Source of the DNA: an uncultured Paracoccaceae bacterium
GTDB lineage: Bacteria; Pseudomonadota; Alphaproteobacteria; Rhodobacterales; Rhodobacteraceae
Length of the DNA stretch: 64,000 nt
Assembly (NCBI GenBank): GCA_947503765.1
Contig: CANNFA010000003.1
Location: 1-64,000 of the forward strand
Direction: 5' to 3'
Under the pieces are notes generated by a model. The model did no database searches and had not been told where the DNA came from. It saw nothing but the letters and a program-made list of their open reading frames with translations. The stretch's first letter is position 1. The number at the start of each line of letters is the position of its first letter. This document shows, one piece after another, positions 52,706 to 60,729 of this stretch. A program made the translations under genes and the position numbers.

Positions 52706-53194
52706 TCAGACCGGCAGCATCGTCGTCGCCTTGAGTTCCTCCATCGAGAGCAGCGCGGTGACGTTGTAGATCCGCAGCTCGGCGATCAGCGCCTGGTAGA
52801 AGGCGTCATAGGCGCGCGCATTGGCCACCCGCACCTTCAGGATATAGTCGATGTCGCCCGCCAGCCGGTGCGCCTCCAGCACCTCGGGGCGGGCGCGCAG
52901 CACCGACAGAAACCGCTCCTGCCAGGCCGCGTCATGTTCCGACGTGCGCACGAGGACGAAAAAGCACGCCTCCAGCCCCAGCGCCTCGGGGTCGAGGATG
53001 ACGGTCTGCCGGCCGATCACCCCGGCGGCGCGCAGCTTGCGAATCCGGTTCCAGACCGGCGTTTTCGAAGATCCGACCTCGCGCGCGATCTCGTCCAGCG
53101 ACCGGCTGGCATCCTCTTGCAGCGCGGACAGGATTTTCCGGTCCAGCGCATCGAGGCGAACAGGCATCCGCGTCTTTTCGCCCGCTTGCGACAT
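52706..53194 (-). CDS. Lrp/AsnC-family transcriptional regulator
   Basis: A 162-residue Lrp-type regulator: DALDRKILSALQEDASRSLDEIAREVGSS helix-turn-helix, then the ligand-binding RAM domain (VLEAHRLAGDIDYILKVRV). It is divergent from the sulfite-reduction cluster, 107 bp apart, where in related bacteria such a regulator is thought to control that cluster. The start may be 53194 (MSQAGEK) or 53167 (MPVRLDALD). Confidence 0.9.
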   Translation of the reverse strand: MSQAGEKTRMPVRLDALDRKILSALQEDASRSLDEIAREVGSSKTPVWNRIRKLRAAGVIGRQTVILDPEALGLEACFFVLVRTSEHDAAWQERFLSVLRARPEVLEAHRLAGDIDYILKVRVANARAYDAFYQALIAELRIYNVTALLSMEELKATTMLPV

Positions 53195-53260
53195 TTGTCC
53201 GCCTTTCCTGTCCTGCCGATACGTGCGTTCTTATTCTCATCTGCTCATGGCGTTGAAAAG

Positions 53261-53277
53261 GGAAATTTTCCTATAAT
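53261..53277 (+). promoter_or_regulatory. Dyad and -10 box between the Lrp-type regulator and cysG
   Basis: GGAAA-T-TTTCC (53261-53271) is a perfect 5-1-5 dyad directly abutting a consensus TATAAT (53272-53277), 24 bp upstream of the cysG start. It lies in the promoter spacer, so a bound regulator would block or remodel RNA polymerase; Lrp proteins favour such AT-centred dyads. No clear -35 is found at 17 bp, consistent with activation. Confidence 0.5.
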
Positions 53278-53301
53278 GGTTTCAAGACCAAGGAGCGCGT
53301 G

Positions 53302-54396
53302 ATGCAGCATTTTCCGATCTTTCTGAACCTTTCCGGCCGGCGCGTCGTGCTGGCGGGCGGCGGCGAGGCGGCGCTGGCCAAGCTGCGCCTGCTGCTGAAG
53401 ACCGACGCGGCGCTTTCCGTCTTTGCCGCGGCTCCCTGCGCCGATCTGTGCAGCCTGGCGGCAGAGGGGCGCATAACGCTGCACCGCCGCGCGCTGCGCC
53501 CCGGCGACGTGACGGGCGCCGCGCTGTTCTACGCGGCGTCCGAGGATGCGGCGGAGGATGCCCGCTGCGCCGACATCGCGCAGGCCGAGGCCGCGCTGGT
53601 CAACATCGTCGACAACCTCGAAGACAGCGCCTTCATCACGCCGGCCATCGTCGACCGCGCGCCCGTCACCGTGGCCATCGGGACCGAGGGCGCGGCCCCG
53701 GTCCTGGCGCGCGCGATCAAGCGCGACCTCGAAGAGCGGCTTCCGCCGGTCCTCGGCCTGCTGGCGCGTGCCGGCAAGGCGTTCCGCCCCGTGGCCGAAC
53801 GGCTGGCGCCGGGCCGGGCGCGGCGCGACTTCTGGGCCGAGTATTACTTCGATGCCGGCCCGCGCGCGGTGGAACGCGGCGGCATCGGGGCGGCAAAGGC
53901 GGCGCTGACGGACCTGCTGGATGCGCATCTGTCGCGCGCTGCGCGCCCCGGCCACGTGGATTTCGTGGGTGCGGGGCCGGGCGATCCCGATCTTCTGACG
54001 CTGCGCGCGCGCCGTGCGCTCGACACCGCCGATGTCGTGATCCACGACCGGGGCGTCCCGCCCGGCATCCTCGACCTCGCCCGGAGCGAGGCGGTGACGA
54101 TCGCGGCCGGCAAGACCGGCGCGGGATCGGCGGATATCGGCGCGCTGATCGTGCGGCATGCCCGCGCCGGCGCGCAGGTGGTCCGCCTGAAAACGGGCGA
54201 CGCAAATGGGCCGGACCGGGAAATGCGCGCGCTTCGGGCCGCCGGCCTGCCCTGGCGCATCGTGCCCGGCATCGCCGTTCCCGGCGCCGTCCGCGTCACG
54301 CGCGCAGCGCCGGCCGGCCCCGCGCGGACAATGCACACCGTCCCGCCGCGCATCGCGGCCGAGCTACCCCGCACCAAGCAGGAGATCGCCCTATGA
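53302..54396 (+). CDS. cysG: Siroheme synthase CysG-like, with a truncated methyltransferase domain
   Basis: A 364-residue protein. Residues 1-210 match the precorrin-2 dehydrogenase/ferrochelatase half (VVLAGGGEAALAKLRLLL, then NIVDNLEDSAFITPAIV and the dimerisation domain). From about 215 it enters the uroporphyrinogen-III methyltransferase domain (HVDFVGAGPGDPDLLTLRA, VIHDRGVPP), but stops about 135 residues later with a degenerate VRLKTGDANGP in place of the usual glycine-rich GGDP loop, lacking the rest of the domain. Full CysG is about 450-480 residues. Methylation is probably supplied by another gene, such as a cobA. Start ATG 53302, AAGGAG upstream. It supplies siroheme to CysI below. 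Confidence 0.85.
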   Translation: MQHFPIFLNLSGRRVVLAGGGEAALAKLRLLLKTDAALSVFAAAPCADLCSLAAEGRITLHRRALRPGDVTGAALFYAASEDAAEDARCADIAQAEAALVNIVDNLEDSAFITPAIVDRAPVTVAIGTEGAAPVLARAIKRDLEERLPPVLGLLARAGKAFRPVAERLAPGRARRDFWAEYYFDAGPRAVERGGIGAAKAALTDLLDAHLSRAARPGHVDFVGAGPGDPDLLTLRARRALDTADVVIHDRGVPPGILDLARSEAVTIAAGKTGAGSADIGALIVRHARAGAQVVRLKTGDANGPDREMRALRAAGLPWRIVPGIAVPGAVRVTRAAPAGPARTMHTVPPRIAAELPRTKQEIAL

Positions 54397-54683
54397 GCCG
54401 CCGTTTCACCCCCAAGGTCGTCACCGCCAATGCCCTGCTGGAAGGCGATGTCGTCTACCTGACCGCCGATGACCGCTGGACCCGCAACCACGCCGAGGCA
54501 GAGCTGATCGAGGACGAGGCGCATGCCCAGATCCGCCTGATCGACGCCGACGGGCGCAGCGCCGAGGTGGTGGGCGCCTATCTTGCCGAGGCCCGCCCCG
54601 GCCCGGACGGGCCGCGCCCGGTGCATTTCCGCGAGGTGGCGCGCACGGCCGGGCCGTCCAACCATTCCGCCGGGAGGGCCTGA
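54393..54683 (+). CDS. DUF2849 protein of the sulfite-reduction cluster
   Basis: A 96-residue protein of unknown role regularly found beside CysI in alphaproteobacteria: FTPKVVTANALLEGDVVYL, then HAEAELIEDEAHAQIRL. The ATGA overlap with cysG and the 3-nt gap to cysI show that it is co-translated with them. It is likely an accessory factor. Confidence 0.85.
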   Translation: MSRRFTPKVVTANALLEGDVVYLTADDRWTRNHAEAELIEDEAHAQIRLIDADGRSAEVVGAYLAEARPGPDGPRPVHFREVARTAGPSNHSAGRA

Positions 54684-54686
54684 GCC

Positions 54687-56357
54687 ATGTACGGCTATTC
54701 CGAATTCGACACCGCCTTCGTGCGCGAGCGGGCCGCGCAGTTCCGCGCCCAGGTCGAGCGGCGCATCTCCGGCGCGCTGACCGAGGACGAGTTTCGCCCC
54801 CTGCGGCTGATGAACGGGCTGTACCTGCAGCTTCACGCCTACATGCTGCGCGTGGCGATCCCTTACGGCACGCTGAGTTCGGCACAGATGCGCCAGCTTG
54901 CCCATATCGCCGAGCGGTGGGATCGCGGCTACGGCCATTTCACCACCCGCCAGAACATTCAGTTCAACTGGCCGAAGCTGCGCGACGTGCCCGACATCCA
55001 GGACGCGCTGGCCGATGTGGGGATGCACACGATCCAGACCTCGGGCAACACGATCCGCAACGTCACCGCCGACCATTTCGCCGGCGCGGCCGCCGACGAG
55101 ATCGCCGATCCGCGCCCCTATGCCGAGCTTTTGCGCCAGTGGTCCACCGACCACCCCGAATTCCAGTTCCTGCCGCGCAAGTTCAAGATCGGCGTCACCG
55201 GCGCGCCGTCCGACCGCGCGGTAATCCGGTCGCACGATATCGGGCTTCAGGTGGTACGCGGCCCGGACGGGGGGCTGGGCTTTCGGGTGCTGGTCGGCGG
55301 CGGTCTGGGCCGCACGCCGATGATCGCGCAGGAAATCCGCGCCTTCCTGCCCGAGGCCGATCTGCTGCCCTATTGCGAGGCGATCGTGAGCGTCTACAAC
55401 CAGCTTGGCCGGCGCGACAACAAGTTCAAGGCGCGCATCAAGATCACCGTCCACGAACACGGGCTGGAGGCGATCCGCGAGAAGGTGGAGGCGCGGTTCG
55501 CGCAGGTCCGGACGGAATTCGGCGGCGCGGACCGGGCGCTGCTGGCGGCGATCCGCGCCCAGTTCGCCCGCCCGGCCTTGCCCGCCCGGCCCGTGGCACC
55601 GTTCGAGGCGGCGCGCCGCGCGGACCCCGTGTTCCGCGCCTGGGCGGACACCAATCTGGCGCCCCATGCGGTGCCCGGCTATGCCATCGCCACCGTGTCG
55701 CTCAAGGCGCATGGCGCGACGCCGGGCGATGCCGGCGCGGCGCAGATGCGCGTTCTAGCCGATGTGGCGGACGCCTATTCGCAATCCGAGCTGCGCATCA
55801 GCCACGAGCAGAACGTGATCCTGCCGCATGTCCACCGCGCCGACCTGCCGGCGCTGCATGCGGCGCTGAAGGCGGCGGGGCTGGCCACGGCCAATGTCGG
55901 GCTGATTTCCGACATCATCGCCTGCCCAGGCATGGATTACTGCGCACTGGCCACGGCCCGCTCGATCCCGGTGGCGCAGGCCATCGCCACCCGGTTCGAG
56001 GAGCTGAAGCTGGAGCACGAGATCGGCCCGCTGAAGATCAAGATCTCGGGCTGCATCAATGCCTGCGGGCACCACCATGTCGGCCATATCGGCATTCTCG
56101 GGCTGGACCGGGCGGGGGTTGAAAACTACCAGATCACGCTGGGCGGCGACGGCTCGGAAGATGCGGTGATCGGCGGGCGCACCGGACCGGGCTTTGCCCA
56201 TGACCGCATCCTGCCGGCGGTGGAAAAGGTGGTGCGTACCTACCTGGGCCTGCGCGCGGGGCCGGAAGAGACGTTCCTTCAGACCTTCCGCCGGGTCGGC
56301 ATGGCGCCGTTCAAGGCCGCGCTCTACCCGGCAGAGGACAAGGCCCGTGCGGCCTGA
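54687..56357 (+). CDS. cysI: Sulfite reductase (siroheme, ferredoxin-type), CysI-like
   Basis: A 556-residue siroheme/[4Fe-4S] enzyme reducing sulfite to sulfide (six electrons). The cluster ligands are C413 and C419 (CPGMDYC) and C456 and C460 (SGCINACGHH). The N-terminal substrate half has GHFTTRQNIQFNWPKL with siroheme-site Arg. It belongs to the family shared with ferredoxin nitrite reductases; the surrounding cysG and APS reductase genes make sulfite the substrate. Electrons probably come from the ferredoxin-NADP reductase downstream. The next gene overlaps its end. Confidence 0.93.
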   Translation: MYGYSEFDTAFVRERAAQFRAQVERRISGALTEDEFRPLRLMNGLYLQLHAYMLRVAIPYGTLSSAQMRQLAHIAERWDRGYGHFTTRQNIQFNWPKLRDVPDIQDALADVGMHTIQTSGNTIRNVTADHFAGAAADEIADPRPYAELLRQWSTDHPEFQFLPRKFKIGVTGAPSDRAVIRSHDIGLQVVRGPDGGLGFRVLVGGGLGRTPMIAQEIRAFLPEADLLPYCEAIVSVYNQLGRRDNKFKARIKITVHEHGLEAIREKVEARFAQVRTEFGGADRALLAAIRAQFARPALPARPVAPFEAARRADPVFRAWADTNLAPHAVPGYAIATVSLKAHGATPGDAGAAQMRVLADVADAYSQSELRISHEQNVILPHVHRADLPALHAALKAAGLATANVGLISDIIACPGMDYCALATARSIPVAQAIATRFEELKLEHEIGPLKIKISGCINACGHHHVGHIGILGLDRAGVENYQITLGGDGSEDAVIGGRTGPGFAHDRILPAVEKVVRTYLGLRAGPEETFLQTFRRVGMAPFKAALYPAEDKARAA

Positions 56358-57552
56358 CCCCGCGGTTCCCGCGCGCGGCGCCGTGCCCGCCGGATCCACC
56401 GCCCGGCGCGCGGCCGAGCTGAACGCGCGCTACCGCCATCACGGTGCGACTGCGGTGCTGGAACGGGCCATGGGCGACGCGCAGGTGGGCCGTATCGCGC
56501 TGGTGTCTTCCTTCGGCGCCGAATCGGTGGTGCTGCTGCACATGCTGTCGGTGCTCGACCGCGCGGCGCCCGTGCTGTTCATCGACACGGCGATGCTGTT
56601 CGCCGAAACGCTGGACTACCAGCGCGCGGTGGCCGCGTGGCTGGGTCTGACCAACGTGCAGGTACTGCGCCCCGATCCGGCTGTCCTGCATGCGCGCGAT
56701 CCCTACGGCGCGCTGCGGCTGACCGACCCCGATGCCTGCTGCGCCCTGCGCAAGACCGCGCCGCTGCACGCGGCGCTGCGCCCCTATGACGCCTGGATCA
56801 CCGGGCGCAAGCGGTTCCAGGGCGGCCAGCGCATCGCGCTCGATTTCTTCGAGGACGAAGGCGGCGTGCGGCTCAAGGTCAATCCGCTGGCCCATTGGAC
56901 CCGCGCGGATGTGCGCGATTACATGGTCAACAACCGCCTGCCGCGTCACCCGCTGGTGGCCCAAGGCTATCCGTCCATCGGCTGCAAGCCCTGCACCGGC
57001 AAGGTGGGCGCGGGCGAGGACGCGCGCGCCGGGCGCTGGCGCGGCCGTGCCAAGGTGGAATGCGGCATCCACCTTGCGCGGCCCGCCGCGCCGGACATTC
57101 CGCAGACTGGAGACGACACGATGCCCGAGACAGACCTCACCCCCGCTTCCGCCCCGGTCATCGTCACCGATGACGGCTTTGCCGCCGACGACTGGACCGG
57201 CCCCGTAGGCGCGCCGGACGCGCCGGACGCCGACGCGGTTGCCCTGCCGCCCGATGCCGACCCCGAGGCCCTGCGCGCCCGGCTGGACACCCTGCGCCTG
57301 ATCGTGGTGGAGTTTCCGGGTTTCGCCGACGGGCGCGGCTTTACCATCGCGCGGCGGCTGCGGCTGATGGGCTATGCCGGGCGGCTGCGCGCGCGCGGCC
57401 ATGTCATCGCCGACCAGTACACCATGGCGCGGCGCGTCGGTTTCGACGAGGTCGAGATCTCGGCCGAGCTGGCCGCGCGCCAGCCCGCGCAGGACTGGCG
57501 CCGCCGCGCCGGCTGGCAGGCGCATGATTACCAGTCGCGCCTGCGCGCCTGA
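56347..57552 (+). CDS. cysH: APS reductase (CysH) fused in frame to a DUF934 protein
   Basis: A 401-residue open frame from GTG 56347. Residues 1-250 are an adenylylsulfate reductase: VSSFGAESVVLLH, paired C131/C132 (CCALRK), C213 and C216 (GCKPCT), and the catalytic ECGIH (C239); the four-cysteine set binds a [4Fe-4S] cluster, marking an APS rather than PAPS reductase. From residue 259 (MPETDLTPAS) it reads as DUF934 (IVVEFPGFADGRGFTIARRLR, then ISAELAARQP). There is no stop between them. An ATG at 57121 with TGGAG upstream could still start DUF934 separately. These are two genes in most relatives. It overlaps cysI by 11 nt. Confidence 0.9.
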   Translation: MRPDPAVPARGAVPAGSTARRAAELNARYRHHGATAVLERAMGDAQVGRIALVSSFGAESVVLLHMLSVLDRAAPVLFIDTAMLFAETLDYQRAVAAWLGLTNVQVLRPDPAVLHARDPYGALRLTDPDACCALRKTAPLHAALRPYDAWITGRKRFQGGQRIALDFFEDEGGVRLKVNPLAHWTRADVRDYMVNNRLPRHPLVAQGYPSIGCKPCTGKVGAGEDARAGRWRGRAKVECGIHLARPAAPDIPQTGDDTMPETDLTPASAPVIVTDDGFAADDWTGPVGAPDAPDADAVALPPDADPEALRARLDTLRLIVVEFPGFADGRGFTIARRLRLMGYAGRLRARGHVIADQYTMARRVGFDEVEISAELAARQPAQDWRRRAGWQAHDYQSRLRA

Positions 57553-57639
57553 GTCGCCTTCAATCTGACCTGAATCAAGGGCAAGGGGGTTTCACCGTGA
57601 CAGAAGCCCGCTACAAGACCGAGGATCCGAAAGACAGCC

Positions 57640-58488
57640 ATGACCGAGCAGAGCCCCGTGACCGAAGCCGCCGCCCGCAAAGTCCCCGCCCTTCCCGACG
57701 CGCAGACCGTGACGGAGGTGCAGCATTACACCGACCGGCTGTTCCGGTTCCGTACCACGCGCCCCGCAAGCCTGCGGTTCCGGTCGGGCGAATTCGTGAT
57801 GATCGGCCTGATGGGCGATTCCGACCCGAAGACCGGCAAGCAGAAACCGCTGCTGCGCGCCTATTCCATCGCCTCGCCGTCCTGGGATGACGAGCTGGAA
57901 TTCTACTCGATCAAGGTGCAGGACGGGCCGCTGACCTCGAAGCTGCAGCATATCCGGCCCGGCGACCAGGTGATCCTGCGCCCCAAGCCGGTCGGCACGC
58001 TGGTGCATGACGCGCTTCTGCCGGGCAGGCGGCTGTGGCTGTTCGCCACCGGCACCGGCATCGCGCCCTTCGCCAGCCTGATCCGCGACCCGGAAACCTA
58101 CGAGAATTACGACCGCGTGATCCTGACCCATACCTGCCGCGACGTGGCGGAGCTGGCCTATGGCCGCGAGCTTGTGGCCGAGGTGCGCGCCGACGAGATG
58201 CTGGCCGAGGTGATCGGCGAGAATTTCGCGGACAAGCTGGACTATTACCCCACCACCACCCGCGAAGAGAGCCCGAAGATGGGCCGCGTCACCGAATTGC
58301 TGCGCGACGGCACGGTGTTCCGCGATCTCGGGATCGACGGCATTTCGAAGGATACCGACCGCGCGATGGTCTGCGGCTCGCTGCCGCTGAACCAGGACAT
58401 GAAGGAAATCCTCGAAGGTTTCGGGCTGACCGAAGGGTCGAATTCCGAGCCGGCGGAATATGTCGTGGAAAAGGCGTTCGTCGGCTGA
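57640..58488 (+). CDS. fpr: Ferredoxin-NADP(+) reductase
   Basis: A 282-residue FAD enzyme: RAYSIASPSWDDELEFYSI (FAD site), LFATGTGIAPFASLIRDPET (NADP loop), VCGSLPLN and a family ending EYVVEKAFVG. It moves electrons between NADPH and ferredoxin; its position after the sulfite-reduction genes suggests it feeds CysI. It lies 87 bp after the cysH-DUF934 frame. Confidence 0.92.
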   Translation: MTEQSPVTEAAARKVPALPDAQTVTEVQHYTDRLFRFRTTRPASLRFRSGEFVMIGLMGDSDPKTGKQKPLLRAYSIASPSWDDELEFYSIKVQDGPLTSKLQHIRPGDQVILRPKPVGTLVHDALLPGRRLWLFATGTGIAPFASLIRDPETYENYDRVILTHTCRDVAELAYGRELVAEVRADEMLAEVIGENFADKLDYYPTTTREESPKMGRVTELLRDGTVFRDLGIDGISKDTDRAMVCGSLPLNQDMKEILEGFGLTEGSNSEPAEYVVEKAFVG

Positions 58489-58579
58489 CGCAGCCTTGCG
58501 GCGCACCGATCCGGCGCGCCTGACCCGCGATACCCCGGCGCGCCGGCAGCGGATCAGGGGCGCTCCGGGCGGGGGCGCC

Positions 58580-59866
58580 TCAGACCTGTTCGATACGGAT
58601 CGCGACCGGCTCTCCCACGACGACACCGGTCGCGGCCATGCCCGCCAGCGCCCGGTCCAGCGCGGCGCGCGGCGCCTTGTGCGTGACGAACAGCACCGGC
58701 GCGGTGGCGCGGTCGTGCTTGTACTGGCGCATCCGGTCGATCGAGACACCGCAATCGCCCAGCACCGCTGCCACGCGCGCCAGCGCGCCCGGCTTGTCCT
58801 GCAATTCCATCCGCAGATAGAACGGCGCCGGCGTGGCGGTGCGCGCGGGCGTCGGCCGCACCAGGCCGGCGGCAGGCTGGCCGAAGGTCGGCAGCCTTGT
58901 GCCGCGCGCGATATCCGCGACGTCGGCCATCACCGCGCTGGCGGTCGGGCCCTGGCCGGCACCCGCACCGCGCAGGACGATCTGGCCGACCGCGTCGCCC
59001 TCCAGCACCACCATGTTGGTGCCGCCGCCAAGCTGGCCCAGCGGGCTGCCGCTGGGCACCAGGCAGGGCGACATGCGCTGCTCCAGCCCGCGGCCGGTCA
59101 TCTGCGCCACGCCCAGCAGCTTGATGCGGAACCCCATGTCGCGCGCCTGTTCGATATCGGCGATCTCGATCCGCTCGATCCCCTCAAGCTCGACCGACGG
59201 AAAATCGACCTGTGTGCCGAACGCGATCGCCGCCAGCAGCGACAGCTTGTGCGCGGCGTCGATCCCGCCCACATCGAGCGCGGGGTCGGCCTCGAGATAG
59301 CCAAGCGCGTTGGCCTCGTCGAACACCTCGTCATACGGCAGGCCGGCATCCTCCATCCGCGTCAGGATGTAGTTGCAGGTGCCGTTCATGACGCCCATCA
59401 CGCGCTGCACCTCGTTGCCCGCCAGCCCTTCGGTCAGGGCCTTGACCACCGGGATGCCGCCGGCCACCGCGCCCTCGAAGCGCAGCGCGCGCCCCGCCGC
59501 CTCGGCCGCCTCGGCCAGCGCCTGGCCGTGCACAGCCAGCATGGCCTTGTTGGCCGTCACCACATCCTTGCCGGCGCCGATGGCGGCCTCGGTCGCGGCC
59601 TTGGCGGGGCCGTCCGCGCCGCCCATCAGTTCGACGAAGATGTCGACGTCGTCGCGGCGGGCCAGCACGACGGGGTCGTCCTCCCAGGCGTATTCGCCCA
59701 GCCGCACGCCGCGGTCGGTATTGCGGTTGCGGGCCGACACGGCGGCGATCTCGATCCGTCGGCCGGTGCGCGCGGTCAGCAGCGCGGCCTGGCGCTGCAC
59801 GATGTGCACGACGCCGGCGCCGACGGTGCCGAGGCCCGCGATGCCAAGGCGCAGGGGGGTTGTCAT
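58580..59866 (-). CDS. hom: Homoserine dehydrogenase
   Basis: A 428-residue enzyme reducing aspartate-semialdehyde to homoserine in threonine and methionine synthesis. NAD domain GIAGLGTVGAGVV at the start, catalytic segment NYILTRMEDAGLPYDEV, EADPALDVGGIDAAHKL, and a C-terminal ACT domain (LRMELQDKPGALARVA) that would give threonine feedback control. The start is preceded by GGAG. It is intact and core. Confidence 0.95.
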   Translation of the reverse strand: MTTPLRLGIAGLGTVGAGVVHIVQRQAALLTARTGRRIEIAAVSARNRNTDRGVRLGEYAWEDDPVVLARRDDVDIFVELMGGADGPAKAATEAAIGAGKDVVTANKAMLAVHGQALAEAAEAAGRALRFEGAVAGGIPVVKALTEGLAGNEVQRVMGVMNGTCNYILTRMEDAGLPYDEVFDEANALGYLEADPALDVGGIDAAHKLSLLAAIAFGTQVDFPSVELEGIERIEIADIEQARDMGFRIKLLGVAQMTGRGLEQRMSPCLVPSGSPLGQLGGGTNMVVLEGDAVGQIVLRGAGAGQGPTASAVMADVADIARGTRLPTFGQPAAGLVRPTPARTATPAPFYLRMELQDKPGALARVAAVLGDCGVSIDRMRQYKHDRATAPVLFVTHKAPRAALDRALAGMAATGVVVGEPVAIRIEQV

Positions 59867-59958
59867 GGCCGGTCTCCGTCATAGCCGCTGTGATCGCGCC
59901 GTCCCTAGCCGCTTGGCCGCGCGGGCGCAACACGGGGCGGGCGGGTTGGGGCGGGGCG

Positions 59959-59979
59959 CGATTATTCGTCGAATAATCG
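59959..59979. promoter_or_regulatory. 21-nt perfect AT-rich palindrome upstream of hom
   Basis: CGATTATTCG-T-CGAATAATCG pairs at all 10 positions. With one bulged G the stem extends by GGCGC/GCGCC. It lies in the 127-bp gap between the small lipoprotein stop and the hom start, 93 bp upstream of hom on its coding strand. It could be an operator or an RNA hairpin. No T-run follows in either direction, so a simple terminator is unlikely. Confidence 0.55.
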
Positions 59980-59993
59980 GCGCCGGCGGGGGA

Positions 59994-60290
59994 TCAGCCG
60001 CCCAGGCGCAGCAGCCGCGGCGCCAGACGCAGGCGCGTCGCCTCGTCCACCGCGATCCCGCGCAGCATCGCCGCGCGGGCGCGCAGGTTGGCGGCACGGG
60101 CCGACAGCACCCCGGCTTCCCGGCCGGTGGTGCGCGCCAGCTTGCGCCGGTCCAGAACGTCGGAGACGGGCACGAGATCGGGATAGCCTGCGCGCCGCGC
60201 CTCGGGCGAGATCTCCGCGTCGAGCTGCGGAAAATCGGCGCAGCCGGCCAGCAGGGCGGCAAGCGTCAGGGCAAGAAGGGGCATGCGCAT
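59994..60290 (-). CDS. Small outer-membrane-type lipoprotein
   Basis: A 98-residue lipoprotein with lipobox LLAGC after a short hydrophobic leader (LLALTLAALLAGC). The mature part is polar and helical (VSDVLDRRKLARTTGREAG, LRARAAMLRG). I start at ATG 60290; an in-frame ATG at 60299 is possible. Unknown function. Confidence 0.7.
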   Translation of the reverse strand: MRMPLLALTLAALLAGCADFPQLDAEISPEARRAGYPDLVPVSDVLDRRKLARTTGREAGVLSARAANLRARAAMLRGIAVDEATRLRLAPRLLRLGG

Positions 60291-60411
60291 CGCGGGCATC
60301 CGGGCGGTTTCGCGCGCAGTGTAGCCGGGCGGCGGGTCGGCGCGCAAGAAACGGTGCCTGCCATGGCGGCCGGGCGGTGCGTTTTCGCCATTGCCGGAAT
60401 CATGGCCGGGG

Positions 60412-60729
60412 TCAGTCGCCGTTCGCGCCGCTCTCGACCGCGATGCTCTGGCGCAACGTGCCGCCGCGGTCGAAGATCAGGATGCGCCCGTCTTCCGTGA
60501 CCACGGCGAACCAGTCCGGCCCCTGGGTGAAAGCAGTGGCGCGCGCGCCGTCCGGCAGCACGATCGCCTCGGGCAGGGGCGGCGCCGGGATGCGCCCGGG
60601 GAAGCGGGTGACAAGCAGCGCAATCAGCAGTATGAACCCGGCGATCATCACCACCATCAGCACGGTCACGAGGGTTTTCAGCAGCCGCAGCGACCGCAGA
60701 TCGCCTGTCTGGTCCGGAGTATCCTTCAT
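60412..60729 (-). CDS. DUF6476 single-pass membrane protein
   Basis: A 105-residue protein with one central membrane helix (LVTVLMVVMIAGFILLIALL) after a short cytoplasmic N-terminus and a beta-rich C-terminal part (AFTQGPDWFAVVTEDGRILIFD). It belongs to a family common beside RluA-type genes in Rhodobacterales. Its ATG (60729-60727) overlaps the rluD ATG on the other strand. AAAGG lies 5 nt upstream, inside rluD. Confidence 0.8.
   Translation of the reverse strand: MKDTPDQTGDLRSLRLLKTLVTVLMVVMIAGFILLIALLVTRFPGRIPAPPLPEAIVLPDGARATAFTQGPDWFAVVTEDGRILIFDRGGTLRQSIAVESGANGD

Noticed and set aside
53254-53277. TTGAAA as the -35 partner of the TATAAT at 53272
   Set aside because: Spacing is only 13 bp, too short for a sigma-70 promoter.
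53844-55712. 622-codon minus-strand open frame opposite cysG and cysI
   Set aside because: Shadow of genes with identified metal-cluster motifs.
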